Shown here piece after piece: positions 42,188 through 52,700 of a stretch of DNA of 64,000 nt. Within the stretch, counting starts at the first letter, position 1. Every line of letters begins with the position of its first letter. Location of the stretch: assembly GCA_947628665.1 (NCBI GenBank), contig CANRAU010000008.1, positions 20,792 to 84,791 of the forward strand, given 5' to 3'. Below the pieces are notes generated by a model, which saw only the letters and a program-made list of their open reading frames with translations, ran no database searches and was not told where the DNA came from. Origin of the DNA: an uncultured Clostridia bacterium. Lineage in GTDB: Bacteria > Bacillota > Clostridia > Oscillospirales > Acutalibacteraceae. A program made the translations under genes and the position numbers.

Positions 42188-44050
42188 ATGGGATATTTGG
42201 ATCAAATTCTGTCGCCGGCCGACGTTAAGCGGATGAATCCTATGGAATTGAAGATGCTCGCAGAGGAGATCCGCGCAGTGCTGATCGATACGGTCTCGCA
42301 AAACGGCGGGCATTTGGCTTCCAACCTCGGCGTGGTGGAGCTTTCCATTGCGCTGCATCGGGTTTTTGATTCCCCGAAGGACAAAATCATATGGGACGTC
42401 GGGCATCAGGTGTATGCGCATAAGCTGTTGACGGGTCGCTATGCGAATTTTTCCACGCTTCGGCAGGAAAACGGGCTTTCGGGCTTTTCCAATCCGAACG
42501 AGAGCGAACATGATCTGTTTTTCAGCGGGCATTCCAGCACTTCGATCGCCGCCGCGCTCGGTGTGGCGACGGCAAACGCGCTTTCGGGCGATAAGCACAC
42601 GGCCATTGCCGTGATCGGCGACGGTGCGCTGACGGGCGGCCTTGCCTATGAAGCGCTCAACAATGCGGGGCGTTCCAAAAAACGGCTCATTGTGATTTTA
42701 AACGACAACGAGATGTCCATCTCGAAAAATGTCGGCTCTGTCGCAAGGTATCTGGCTGTTCTGCGTGCAAAGCCCGGGTATTACAGACTGAAAGCCCGCA
42801 CCGAACGGGTACTGCAAAAGATCCCGCTTGTCGGGCGGCCTTTGGCGGAATACATTTTCCGCGTCAAGACCCGCATCAAAAACCGCATTTACAAAAGCAC
42901 CTTTTTTGAGGAACTGGGTTTTCGCTACATGGGTCCTATCGACGGGCATAACATAGAGCAGCTGACCGAAGCGCTGGAGAGCGCGCGGCTTACCAACAGA
43001 CCCGTTTTGCTGCACATCAACACGGTAAAGGGCAAGGGCTACGATTACGCCGAAAAAGCGCCGGGCAAGTATCACGGTATTTCAAAATTCAACATAGATA
43101 CGGGCGAGCCGCTGCTTTCAGGGACGAATTTTTCGGAGGAATTCGGAAAATTCCTTTGCGAAGTGGCAGGCAAGGATAAGCGCATCTGCGCCATTACGGC
43201 CGCCATGTCCCTGGGGACGGGGCTGGAAGCGTTTCGCAAGAGCTATCCCACGCGCTTTTTTGACGTCGGCATTGCCGAGGAACACGCCGTGACGTTTTCA
43301 TCGGGGCTTGCGCGCGGCGGGATGATCCCGATTTTTGCGGTGTATTCTTCCTTTTTGCAGCGCGGTTACGATCAAATCGTGCATGACGGCGCGATGCAGG
43401 GGCTGCATATGCTCTTGGCTATAGACCGCGCGGGCTTCGTCGGGGAGGACGGTATTTCGCACCACGGCCTTTTGGACGCCGCCTTTTTAAACGGCATCCC
43501 AAACGTGACGGTGTATGCGCCGTCTACCTATCGGGGGCTGAAACACGCGTTTATACAGGGGATTTACCACAAGGACGGTCCGGTCGCCGTGCGCTATCCG
43601 CGCGGGCAGGAGATGCCCGTCCCCGAAAGCACGGAGGAGAGCTTCCCGGAGTTTGAAGTCTACGGCGACTTGCAGGCGGATTGCCTGCTTGTAACCTATG
43701 GACGCATTTTTGGCAACGCCGTAAAGGCTTGCGACGCGCTTCTCGAAAGCGGTATAAGCTGCGCCGTGCTCAAGCTCAACCAAATCGTGCCCATCCCGCC
43801 CGACGCGGTGGAGGCAGTTCCCGATTCCGCGCACGTGTTCTTCTTTGAAGAGGGGATCCGTTCCGGCGGGATCGGCGAGACCTTCGGCGCGCGGCTTTTG
43901 GAACGGGGATTTTCGGGGCAATTCACTTTAACGGCAGTCCCCGATGAATTTGTCCCGCACGCTTCGGTTGCTTCGCAGCTGAAACGTTATCATTTGGACG
44001 CCGAGGGAATGCAGACGGTGATCACGGAGAATCTACATGGCGACAGATAA
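42188..44050 (+). CDS. dxs: 1-deoxy-D-xylulose-5-phosphate synthase
   Basis: 620 residues, full length. Thiamine diphosphate enzyme making DXP from pyruvate and glyceraldehyde 3-phosphate, the first step of the MEP pathway. Visible motifs: SHLASNLGVVELSIALH-type start (GGHLASNLGVVELS), WDVGHQVYAHKLLTGR, the cofactor motif VIGDGALTGGLAYEALNNAG with NDNEMSIS, and the catalytic Glu in FDVGIAEEHAVTFSSGLA. The C-terminal transketolase-like domain ends with FVPHAS. It overlaps tlyA by 14 bp, and ispA lies 27 bp upstream. Confidence 0.97.
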   Translation: MGYLDQILSPADVKRMNPMELKMLAEEIRAVLIDTVSQNGGHLASNLGVVELSIALHRVFDSPKDKIIWDVGHQVYAHKLLTGRYANFSTLRQENGLSGFSNPNESEHDLFFSGHSSTSIAAALGVATANALSGDKHTAIAVIGDGALTGGLAYEALNNAGRSKKRLIVILNDNEMSISKNVGSVARYLAVLRAKPGYYRLKARTERVLQKIPLVGRPLAEYIFRVKTRIKNRIYKSTFFEELGFRYMGPIDGHNIEQLTEALESARLTNRPVLLHINTVKGKGYDYAEKAPGKYHGISKFNIDTGEPLLSGTNFSEEFGKFLCEVAGKDKRICAITAAMSLGTGLEAFRKSYPTRFFDVGIAEEHAVTFSSGLARGGMIPIFAVYSSFLQRGYDQIVHDGAMQGLHMLLAIDRAGFVGEDGISHHGLLDAAFLNGIPNVTVYAPSTYRGLKHAFIQGIYHKDGPVAVRYPRGQEMPVPESTEESFPEFEVYGDLQADCLLVTYGRIFGNAVKACDALLESGISCAVLKLNQIVPIPPDAVEAVPDSAHVFFFEEGIRSGGIGETFGARLLERGFSGQFTLTAVPDEFVPHASVASQLKRYHLDAEGMQTVITENLHGDR

Positions 44051-44843
44051 GCAAAGACTGGATATGGCGCTTACACAGCGCGGGCTTGCCGAGAGCCGCT
44101 CCAGAGCGGGCGCGCTCATTATGGCGGGTCAGGTCTATGTAAACGGTCAAAAGGCGGCCAAAGCGGGCGAGACGGTCAAGGAAAGCGACAAAATCGAGGT
44201 GCGCGGCGAAAAGCTGCCCTTTGTCAGCCGAGGCGGCTTAAAGCTCGACAAGGCGGTCAAAGCGTTCCATCTGCACCTGCAGGATCTTGTGTGCATGGAC
44301 ATCGGCGCTTCCACGGGCGGCTTTACGGATTGTATGCTGCAAAACGGCGCCAAAAAGGTGTATGCGGTGGACGTCGGCTACGGGCAACTTGCTTGGAAGC
44401 TGCGCACGGACGCGCGTGTGGTCAATTTGGAACGCACCAATTTTCGCTACCTGACTGCGGAGCAGTTGGACGAATTGCCCGCCTTTGCAAGCGTGGACGT
44501 TTCCTTTATTTCGCTGAAAATCATTTTGCCCGTCCTGTATACCCTGCTGTTGGAAAACGGCGAAGCGGTGTGCCTGATCAAGCCGCAGTTTGAAGCAGGC
44601 AGGGATAAGGTCGGCAAAAAGGGCGTGGTGCGTGAGCAATCGGTTCACAGGGAAGTGGTCGAGACGATTTCGGCGTTCGCCTTTTCCTGCGGATTTTCGG
44701 TACTCTGCTTGTCGTATTCGCCCATAAAAGGCCCTGAGGGCAATATCGAATATCTGATGCACCTGAAAAAAGAGCAAAACAAAACCTTTTTGGATATGGA
44801 CGTCGGGGATTTGGTGCGATCCGCACACGATAGCTTAAAGTAG
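44037..44843 (+). CDS. tlyA: TlyA-family rRNA 2'-O-methyltransferase (hemolysin A-like)
   Basis: 268 residues. An S4 RNA-binding domain (1-62: RLDMALTQRGLAESRSRAGALI, GQVYVNGQKAAKAGETV) is joined to an FtsJ-like methyltransferase domain with the SAM loop CMDIGASTGGFTDCMLQNGAK and VDVSFISLKIILP. The family methylates ribose of rRNA cytidines; the hemolysin name is historical. It starts inside the dxs end (14-bp overlap) and precedes nadK by 8 bp. Confidence 0.93.
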   Translation: MATDKQRLDMALTQRGLAESRSRAGALIMAGQVYVNGQKAAKAGETVKESDKIEVRGEKLPFVSRGGLKLDKAVKAFHLHLQDLVCMDIGASTGGFTDCMLQNGAKKVYAVDVGYGQLAWKLRTDARVVNLERTNFRYLTAEQLDELPAFASVDVSFISLKIILPVLYTLLLENGEAVCLIKPQFEAGRDKVGKKGVVREQSVHREVVETISAFAFSCGFSVLCLSYSPIKGPEGNIEYLMHLKKEQNKTFLDMDVGDLVRSAHDSLK

Positions 44844-44851
44844 GTGAGTGT

Positions 44852-45709
44852 ATGAAAATAGCCCTGCTGCCGAATTTGACGCGGGAATGTGCTTTGCAGG
44901 TCACGGTCGATGTGTGCGCCAATCTGCGGTGCTTCGGCATATCCTATGGCTTTGAGGACGCGCTTTGCGGGCAGATCCCGGGGGAAACGGCCTTTTTTCC
45001 ATCGGAACGGCTTTTGTCCGACTGCGACGCGGTCATTGCCGTCGGCGGAGACGGCTCGCTCATCCACGCCGCCAAAAAGGCGGCGGCCTATCAAAAGCCC
45101 GTACTCGGCGTCAATGCGGGGAATCTCGCCTTTATGGCGGGTGTGGAGAAAAACGAACTGCATTTGCTCAAAAACCTCATGAACGGGGAATATGTGACCG
45201 ATGCGCGCATGATGCTGGAGGTGTTCTGCCAAACGCCGACGAAGGACGCCCCCGTCAGCCTCGGGTATTGCATGAACGATGTGGTGATCGCGCGCGGCGA
45301 GCAGATCAAGCTCATTCATTTGGACATTTTTGCGGACAAGCAGCCCGTCAATCATTATTATACCGACGGGATCATCCTCTCCACGCCGACAGGCTCTACG
45401 GCGTATTCGCTTTCGGCGGGCGGGCCTGTGGTCGATCCGAAAATCGAAAGCATTTTGCTCACCCCCATTTGCACGCATTCCCTGTTTGCGCGTTCGCTGA
45501 TTTTTGAGAGCCATTCCGAGATCAGCGTGCATATTCCGTCGGACGCCGAAGATATACGCATTTCCTGCGACGGCGACCCGTCTTTCGCCGTCGAGCCGGG
45601 GAGCGTCTTGACCGTGAAAAAGGCAAAACGGTATGCGGATTTCATTCGCATCAAAAACGATTCGTTTATCGATGTGCTGAACAGCAAACTGGCGCAGAGG
45701 AGGGCGTAA
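44852..45709 (+). CDS. nadK: NAD kinase
   Basis: 285 residues. The nucleotide motif AVGGDGSLIHAAKKAA (about 66-81) contains the GGDG of NAD kinases; other landmarks are GVNAGNLAFMAGVEKNE, DGIILSTPTGSTAYSLSAGGPVVDP and the SHSL-like HSLFARSLIF. It phosphorylates NAD to NADP. A GTG-initiated argR starts one base after its stop. Confidence 0.96.
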   Translation: MKIALLPNLTRECALQVTVDVCANLRCFGISYGFEDALCGQIPGETAFFPSERLLSDCDAVIAVGGDGSLIHAAKKAAAYQKPVLGVNAGNLAFMAGVEKNELHLLKNLMNGEYVTDARMMLEVFCQTPTKDAPVSLGYCMNDVVIARGEQIKLIHLDIFADKQPVNHYYTDGIILSTPTGSTAYSLSAGGPVVDPKIESILLTPICTHSLFARSLIFESHSEISVHIPSDAEDIRISCDGDPSFAVEPGSVLTVKKAKRYADFIRIKNDSFIDVLNSKLAQRRA

Positions 45710-45710
45710 C

Positions 45711-46172
45711 GTGAAAAAGAAACGCCATGAATTGATTTTACAGCTGATCCGCGAACACGAGATCGCCACACAGGACGAGCTGTTGGCGCTTCTGCGCCAA
45801 AACGGCTTTGCGGTCACGCAGGCGACGGTATCGCGCGATATTAAAGAATTGCGGCTGGTCAAAACCGCGTCCAAAGGCGGTGCTGCCGTCTATATGCGCA
45901 GCGATCAGGAGCTGCAAAACGGCAAAGTCAAAAAGTTTTACAGCATTTTTTCCCAATCCGTGATCTCCGTGGACTTTGCGGGCAATATCGCCGTGGTCAA
46001 ATGCTATGCGGGGACGGCGAACGCCGCGTGCGCCGCGATAGACGCCATGGCGTTTGAGCAGGTCGTGGGGACGCTTGCGGGGGATGATACCGTATTCGTG
46101 CTTTGCCGCAGCGAACAGGAGACCAAACAGTTTAAAGAACAAATCGAATCCATGCCGAGCGGTGAAAACTGA
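45711..46172 (+). CDS. argR: arginine repressor
   Basis: 153 residues with a GTG start at 45711 and GAGGAGGGCG upstream. N-terminal winged helix (about 1-70): HELILQLIREHEIATQDELLALL then TQATVSRDIKELRLVKT. The C-terminal hexamerisation and arginine-binding domain carries GTANAACAAIDAM and VGTLAGDDTVFVLC with the GDD that contacts arginine. It controls arginine metabolism; its place between nadK and recN is standard in Firmicutes. Its stop overlaps recN by 1 bp (TGATG). Confidence 0.96.
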   Translation: MKKKRHELILQLIREHEIATQDELLALLRQNGFAVTQATVSRDIKELRLVKTASKGGAAVYMRSDQELQNGKVKKFYSIFSQSVISVDFAGNIAVVKCYAGTANAACAAIDAMAFEQVVGTLAGDDTVFVLCRSEQETKQFKEQIESMPSGEN

Positions 46173-47863
46173 TGCTTTGTGAATTGCAAATCGAAAATAT
46201 CGCCATCATCAAAAAAGCCGTGCTGACTTTCTCGCAGGGCTTTACGGTCATGACCGGCGAAACAGGCGCGGGCAAATCCATTGTGATCGATTCGATCAAC
46301 GCGGTTTTGGGCGAGCGCACCTCGCGCGAGCTTATCCGCACAGGCGCGGACAGCGCCTATGTGTCCGCGCTGTTTTACGAGACAGACCCCAAAATCACCG
46401 CACTGCTTCGGGAAATGGACTTGCCGAACGAGGAGGACGGCAGCGTTCTCATACAGCGCAGACTCTTTGCGGACGGCAGAAACAACTGCAAGATCAACGG
46501 CGTGACCGTTACGGTGTCCGCTGTGAAGCGCGTCGCGAAGCAAATGGTCAATATCCACGGTCAGCTTGACAATCAGTCGCTGCTCTCGCCCGATTCGCAT
46601 TGCGCCTATATCGACAGCCTCGCCGAGGACGCCGATCTGCTGGAAGCATACGCGTCGGCGTATCGCGCGTATCTTGCGGCGCAGAGGGAGCTTCGCTCCA
46701 TGCATATCGATGAAAACGAAAAACTGCGCCGTTTGGATATTTTAAACTATCAAATCGCGGAATTGGAGAGCGCCGAGCTGCGCGTGGGGGAGTGCGCCGA
46801 ATTGGAAGCACGTTTGGAGGTGCTGCGCAATGCCGCGCACATCACCGAGCTTTTGCAGCGCGCGCACGCGTGTTTGTGCGGCGGGGAGGATTTCGGCGGC
46901 GCGGCGACCCTTGCTTTCGATGCGGCAAAAAGTCTCGAACAGGCGGGGCGGTATTCCGAGGAATTCGCATCCCTGCTCTCCGACGTGCGCGAGGCTGCCT
47001 ATACCTTATCCGCCTGCGGCGACGAATTGCGGGACAAGCTCTATTCCGACGATTTTGACCCCGCGCAGATTGACCGCATCGAGGAACGGCTCGATCTCCT
47101 GTACGGCTTGCAGCGCAAGTACGGCGGGAGCGAAACGGAAATGCTCGAATTTTTGCAAAATGCCGTGGACGAGCGCGAGAAAATCGAAATGTCCGACGAG
47201 ATTTTGGAACGCCTGCAAAAAGAGGCGGACGAAGCCTATGCGGCGGCATATGCCGTTGCCGAACGCCTGAGCGCGGCGCGAAAGACTGCGGGCGAACAGT
47301 TTTGCAGGCGCGTTTGCGAAAAGCTCTCCTTTTTGGATATGCCGAGCGTGCGATTTTTTGTGCAGAATACGCGCGGGGAACTGACCGAAAACGGGCTGGA
47401 CGCACCCGAATTTCTGCTTTCCGCCAATGTCGGCGAAGCGCCCAAGCCTCTTGCAAAGATCGCTTCGGGCGGCGAGCTTTCCCGCATTATGCTGGCCATC
47501 AAGAGCGTTTTAGCCCAAAAGGACGACGTGGGCACGCTGATTTTCGACGAGATCGATTCGGGTGTCAGCGGCAGGGCGGCGCAGAAGATCGCGATCCTGT
47601 TGAGCGAGGTGTCCCGCAGCCATCAGGTCATTTGCGTCACGCATTTGGCGCAGATCGCGGCTTTTGCCGACGCGCATATGCGCATAGAAAAAAGCGAGCG
47701 CGAGGGGCAGACCTACACCGAGGTCGTCCCGCTGGATTTCATCGGCAGAAAACATGAGCTTGCGCGTATTTTGGGCGGCCTTACAGTCACGGCATTGCAG
47801 CTCCAAAACGCGGAAGAGCTTTTAAAAACCGCCGAGCAGCAAAAAATGCTTGACAAAGCCTGA
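46172..47863 (+). CDS. recN: DNA repair protein RecN
   Basis: 563 residues, SMC-like ATPase. Walker A is MTGETGAGKSIVIDSINAVLG (begins near residue 26), then a coiled-coil middle (about 160-360), ABC signature KIASGGELSRIMLAIK, Walker B TLIFDEIDSGVSGRAAQ and the final CVTHLAQIAAFADAH. It acts early in double-strand break repair. The tyrS promoter overlaps its 3' end (47850-47878). Confidence 0.97.
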   Translation: MLCELQIENIAIIKKAVLTFSQGFTVMTGETGAGKSIVIDSINAVLGERTSRELIRTGADSAYVSALFYETDPKITALLREMDLPNEEDGSVLIQRRLFADGRNNCKINGVTVTVSAVKRVAKQMVNIHGQLDNQSLLSPDSHCAYIDSLAEDADLLEAYASAYRAYLAAQRELRSMHIDENEKLRRLDILNYQIAELESAELRVGECAELEARLEVLRNAAHITELLQRAHACLCGGEDFGGAATLAFDAAKSLEQAGRYSEEFASLLSDVREAAYTLSACGDELRDKLYSDDFDPAQIDRIEERLDLLYGLQRKYGGSETEMLEFLQNAVDEREKIEMSDEILERLQKEADEAYAAAYAVAERLSAARKTAGEQFCRRVCEKLSFLDMPSVRFFVQNTRGELTENGLDAPEFLLSANVGEAPKPLAKIASGGELSRIMLAIKSVLAQKDDVGTLIFDEIDSGVSGRAAQKIAILLSEVSRSHQVICVTHLAQIAAFADAHMRIEKSEREGQTYTEVVPLDFIGRKHELARILGGLTVTALQLQNAEELLKTAEQQKMLDKA

Positions 47864-47878
47864 AAGAATCGGTATAAT
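47850..47878 (+). promoter_or_regulatory. consensus sigma-A promoter of tyrS
   Basis: TTGACA (47850-47855), 17-bp spacer, TATAAT (47873-47878): perfect hexamers, partly inside recN. Confidence 0.92.
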
Positions 47879-47884
47879 CCACGT

Positions 47885-48142
47885 ATCGGCTATGAAAAGA
47901 AGAAGTACATCGCAGATTCGGCAAAGAGAGCTTTCGGTTGGTGTAAGGAAGCGCGATATGCGGTCGAAATACATCTTGGAGTCGTAGGGAAGAAAGGATA
48001 GTAAGCCCTACCGTGCGCGAGCGTTAATCGCAGAGTGATGTTGGTCACTTGCCAAGGCCGTTTTTGTGAAAAAGCGGCGCAATGAGGTGGTACCGCGTAA
48101 TTTTTACGCCCTCTGTTTTTACGGAGGGCGTTTATATTTTTT
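47885..48142 (+). ncRNA. T-box leader, tyrosine specifier
   Basis: Stem I features: AGAAGTA (47901-47907), AGAGAG (about 47925) and GGTTGGTG, with the specifier in GAAATACATC, UAC at 47970-47972, a tyrosine codon. The T-box proper GGTGGTACCGCG (48086-48097) contains the UGG that reads the uncharged tRNA end. A terminator ACGCCCTC/GAGGGCGT (48106-48113, 48124-48131) with TTTATATTTTTT follows and competes with the antiterminator. Uncharged tRNA-Tyr should permit tyrS transcription. Confidence 0.95.
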
Positions 48143-48157
48143 CGGAGGTAAAAGGAA

Positions 48158-49387
48158 ATGGGCGTTTATGAAGAATTACAGGCGCGCGGCCTGATCGCAC
48201 AGGTGACGGATGAACCCGAAATTCGGGAGCTTGTCAACAACGGGAAAGCGGTGTTCTATATCGGCTTTGACCCGACGGCGGACAGCCTGCACGTTGGGCA
48301 TTTTATGGCGCTGTGCTTAATGAAGCGCCTGCAAATGGCGGGCAATAAGCCCATCGCGCTTATCGGCGGCGGCACAGGGATGATCGGCGACCCCTCGGGG
48401 CGCAGCGATATGCGTCAAATGCTGACGCCGGAGACCATTCAGCACAACTGCGAATGCTTCAAAAAGCAAATGAGCCGTTTTATCGACTTTTCGGACGGCA
48501 AGGCGCTGATGGTCAACAACGCCGACTGGCTCATGGATCTGAATTATATCGAGCTTTTGCGCGAAGTCGGCGCGTGCTTCAGCGTCAACCGAATGCTGAC
48601 CGCCGAGTGCTATAAGCAGCGCATGGAAAAGGGTCTGAGCTTTTTGGAGTTCAACTACATGATCATGCAAAGCTATGATTTCTATGAGCTGTATCAAAAG
48701 TACGGCTGCAATATGCAGTTCGGCGGCGACGACCAGTGGAGCAATATGCTCGGCGGCACGGAGCTGATCCGCAGAAAGCTCGGCAAGGACGCCTACGCCA
48801 TGACCATTACGCTGCTTTTGAATTCCGAAGGCAAAAAGATGGGCAAAACCCAGTCGGGTGCGGTTTGGCTCGATGAAAACAAGACTTCGCCGTTTGATTT
48901 CTATCAGTATTGGCGCAACGTGGACGATGCGGATGTGCTCAAGTGCATTCGTATGCTGACTTTCCTGCCGCTTTCGGAGATCGAAAAAATGGAAGCGTGG
49001 GAAGGCAGTGAGCTCAACCGCGCAAAAGAGATTTTGGCGTATGAGCTTACCGCGCTGGTACACGGCGAAGAAAAGGCGGCCAAAGCGCAGGAGGCGGCGC
49101 GCGCGCTGTTCTCGGGCGCTGCCAATACCGAGAATATGCCGACGGTCGCTTTGTGCGCCGAGGATTTCACCGACGGGCGCATACAGGTCAACGAAGTCAT
49201 GATGAAAGCGGGGCTTATCAAGTCGAAAGGCGAGGGCAGACGCTTAATCGAGCAGGGCGGCGTTTCCCTCTGCGAGCAGAAGGTCACCGACCCGCTGGCA
49301 TCCATTTCGGCTTCCGAACTCGAAGCGGCGGGACAAATGATCCTCAAAAAGGGCAAAAAGGTTTTCTATAAAATCGTTTTGGCATAA
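48158..49387 (+). CDS. tyrS: tyrosyl-tRNA synthetase
   Basis: 409 residues, ribosome site CGGAGG. Class I synthetase of the bacterial TyrS type: [16 protein letters not shown] holds the HIGH-like motif, [11 protein letters not shown] binds substrate, and [14 protein letters not shown] is the KMSKS-like loop. A C-terminal S4 domain (about 340-409; [23 protein letters not shown]) binds the tRNA. It is monocistronic and controlled by the T-box leader upstream, consistent with its function. Confidence 0.97.
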   Translation: MGVYEELQARGLIAQVTDEPEIRELVNNGKAVFYIGFDPTADSLHVGHFMALCLMKRLQMAGNKPIALIGGGTGMIGDPSGRSDMRQMLTPETIQHNCECFKKQMSRFIDFSDGKALMVNNADWLMDLNYIELLREVGACFSVNRMLTAECYKQRMEKGLSFLEFNYMIMQSYDFYELYQKYGCNMQFGGDDQWSNMLGGTELIRRKLGKDAYAMTITLLLNSEGKKMGKTQSGAVWLDENKTSPFDFYQYWRNVDDADVLKCIRMLTFLPLSEIEKMEAWEGSELNRAKEILAYELTALVHGEEKAAKAQEAARALFSGAANTENMPTVALCAEDFTDGRIQVNEVMMKAGLIKSKGEGRRLIEQGGVSLCEQKVTDPLASISASELEAAGQMILKKGKKVFYKIVLA

Positions 49388-49397
49388 TGAAACACGA

Positions 49398-49642
49398 AAA
49401 AGTATGTGTCACTTGGCAATATGCACAGAAGGCGTAAGACTATGGGGAACCCCCGGCGAGGGTTCCCCACCGAAAAACAGTCCACTGGACTGTTTTTCGC
49501 CCCTCCTGCGCTTTTTTGGAACAAAAATTTCGCAGCCTGCGGGCTGCGATGGGGGCGCCGCCCCTCAACCCCGCCGCCTTTTGAAAAAGGCGGGCGAAAA
49601 CTTTTCGTTGTTTTGCTATCGCAAAACAGTTTATCGACAGAC
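49398..49642 (+). repeat. dispersed hairpin-rich intergenic repeat, copy 2
   Basis: Starts AAAAGTATG and ends ATCGACAGAC; about 245 bp nearly identical to 574-880 but without its roughly 62-bp hairpin insertion, the junction reading GGCGAGGGTTCCCCACC here. It begins 11 bp after tyrS and lies between convergent genes, immediately before a terminator hairpin, as copy 1 does. Confidence 0.87.
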
Positions 49643-49643
49643 T

Positions 49644-49682
49644 AAAAGAACCGCAGCAAATGCCTTGCTGCGGTTCTTTTTC
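49644..49682. terminator. bidirectional terminator between tyrS and the LRR protein gene
   Basis: Perfect 16-bp stem (AAAAGAACCGCAGCAA at 49644-49659 with its complement at 49665-49680) ending in T-runs on the forward strand and, from the leading A-run, on the reverse strand. Confidence 0.85.
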
Positions 49683-49732
49683 TGTCTGCGCCCTTGTGTC
49701 CATAGAGAGGGGGAGGACACAAAAGCAGCGTC

Positions 49733-52700
49733 TTAAAAGCAATCGTTTGCGGCGTCCTCTATCCTTTGCGCAAAGGTCTTTTTGCCGTGCTTTTTGCGCC
49801 ATTTATCGTCTAAGATATTCAGCACGATCAAAAGCGGGACGGTCACGCATACCCAAAGAACCGTTTCAACGGTGTCCGCATCTTCCTTGTCGCCGCCTGT
49901 TTTCGGAATGGACGGCGCGGGGACGGCGTTTGGCTCTTGCTTGTCTTTCTGCGTGTTTGCATCGGCTGCGCTCGGGGCTTTTGAACCGCTTTGCGCTGCA
50001 TCGTTCCCACCGGGCGAACCGCTGTTTGTATCGGAGGTTTGCGGCTTTTGCGGCGTTTGTCCGCTTTCGGATTGCCCGTCGTCAGGCAGGGGATCTTTCC
50101 CGCCGCCCTGCTCTTTATCTGTATCCTTGTCCACGTTTCCGCTGTCTGCGGGCGCGTAGATCTCAAATTCCAGGTTGACAGTACCGCAGTAATTGCCGAT
50201 ACCCACCACGGTCAGATACGCCGTGCCGACTTCTACATTGTTGGAATAGGTGACAGTATATTCCTTGCCGTTTTCGAGGAGCTTGTTGTTTTTGTATACC
50301 GTGACCTGCGGCTCGATTGCCGAACCGTTGTATTCCGTGTTACCGTCCACAGTAATATCCTCCGCGCCGAACAGACAGGGCAGGATGGTGAAATCGTAAG
50401 ATCGTTCGCCCTCAAAAAGCCCTATGCCGCAGATCGTCACCGTCGCTGTTCCCGCGTTGACATTGTTTTGGAGACGTACCGTGTAGTCCACGCCCTCCCT
50501 CAAAAGTTGCGTACCGAAATAGACTTCCATTTCGGGCTTTAGGGGCGTGCCGTCATAGGTGGCGGTCATTTGCGTTTCGGAGAATACGGTAAAGGCATAC
50601 ACGCTGTTTTTGTAAATCGTAAAGGATTTCTCCACAACACCGCTGTAATTGCCGATGCCTCGAATGATCACCGACGCCGTGCCGCTTTCGGTATTGTTGC
50701 GGTATTCGACGGTGTAGTCGACGTTTTCGGTCAGGACTTTCCCGTCTGCGGTGATGGTCACTTGGGGTTGGATGGTTTGCCCCGTGTATGTCTGATCGGC
50801 GATCGCGGATACATCGGCGGAAGAAATATCCTTGCCGAATATGCGGAACTGTACGCGCGCCGTACCGCTGAAATTGCCTAACCCGTAAATCACGACCGTA
50901 CCGAAGCCCGCATTTACATTGTCAAACCAATTGACTTCAAAGTCCTCGCCATATACGAGCGTAAAGCTGTTCCAGGTAAGCGTGGGAACGGGGCATATTT
51001 CTTCGCCCGTGTACACACTATCGGGGATTGCACAGACGGTTGCTTCGGCAATATCACGGCGAACTATATTGTAATAGCAGTCAATCGAATCCCTGTAGTT
51101 GCCCTTTCCCTGGATCGTAAACAGCATAGTTCCCGTATCTGCTCCGCTGGTATACTGAATTGTGTAATCAACGCCCTCAACAAGCGTTTTTCCGTCCAGC
51201 TTTACCACAACGGCAGGTTTGATGTCATCGCCCGAATACACATAATCCTCTACATATTCAACTTCGGCCGCCTGAATGCTGCGGCGTGTAATTGTGAAAA
51301 CCCTATAGGCATCGGGGAGACCCTCAAAATCACCTATAAAGTGAACTGTTACCGTCGCGCCTCCCACATTCACATTCTTTTCAAAGGTCAGGATATAATC
51401 CGTGTTCTGCACAAGCGTCATATCGCCCATACTCACGATGATACCCGGCTCTATTTTGCTTCCCGTGTATTCGTATACGTCCTTTTGGAAGCCAACGCTG
51501 ACAGCGATAACGGGAATATTGTTTTTTACTGCGTAATTATAGGCGTCGGAGTTTTCATCACAGTAGAACGAAAGCTTTGTGTAGCCCTCAAAGACATTTT
51601 TGCCGAAGGTACATTTTGTATTGTCAAACTGTGCGAGATAAAGCGAAGTACAGCCTTTGAACGCGTTGTCACCGATTTTACGCACGCCGTACAGCTTCAA
51701 ATTTTTAAGCGATACGCAGCCTGCAAACGCATTTTTCTCGATGTACTGCATACCTGTTATATTCTGAAGTGCGATGCAATTTGTAAATGCGCCTTCATAG
51801 ATATAAGCGTCTTTAAGCATTACGCTTTGCAGATTTGAACACCCCGCAAGAGCATATTTTCCTATATCGTTCAGCGTCATATCAAGCTTTTTTAAGGCGG
51901 TGCAGCCGAAAAAGCATCTTTCCCCAAGTATTTCGCATTTGGGCGCATTTACATTTACGAGAGAAGTGCAGCCGCTGAAGAATTTTTCGGGAATATACTC
52001 CGTAAGCGGCATATTTACACTTTCAAGGGCGGTACAGCCGGAAAATACGCCTTCACTCTCGTCAGTTGACCAGTGCCAGGGATCATATTCGATGCGCCAC
52101 ATCGGAAGATTTACGGTTCTGAGCGACGTACAGTCCTCAAAAGCGTAATCTCTTAAATCCGTACAGGAAAGAAGATTTGCTTCGGTAAGATTTTTGCATC
52201 CGGCAAAGGCATATGAGTGTATTTCCTGCGTATCGCTCAGGTCTATATCCCTTATGGCGCTGTCCGCGAACATGCTATAGCCTATCGTCTTCATGCCGCC
52301 CTTGGGAAAAGTTACTTTTTCAACCGAAGTGTCATAAAAGCTTCTGTCCAGTAGACCGTAATATATCAAATCGGTGTCATTCTCTTCAAATTCAGGGTAA
52401 ACGACAGGCCTTGTGAAGTTTACTTCTTGGATATATCGGTTTCTGCAAAAGGCAAGATAGCCTAACGTAAAGTCCTTATGCACATCGGCAAGCGCCTTTT
52501 CGGTTGAATAATAAGCGCCTTTCTTTGCACGCGGATAGCAAAGGAGGATAAACACGTCTCCCTCATCCACATAAAGCACGCTGTTATCCGAGCGGTAATA
52601 AGGATTGTTCGGGGAAACCTCGATCGTCTCCAAAGCGTCTAAATGATAGAAGCCAAAGAAATCGGAAGCAAGATAAATATCGTTGTCCGTAACGACCGTA

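Noticed and set aside
44645..45874. 409-residue reverse-strand ORF
   Set aside because: Antisense to nadK and tlyA, both with clear family motifs.
47906..47908. First UAC triplet in the tyrS leader as the specifier
   Set aside because: It lies in the 5' side of Stem I as part of the AGUA motif; the UAC at 47970-47972 is in the expected 3' specifier position.
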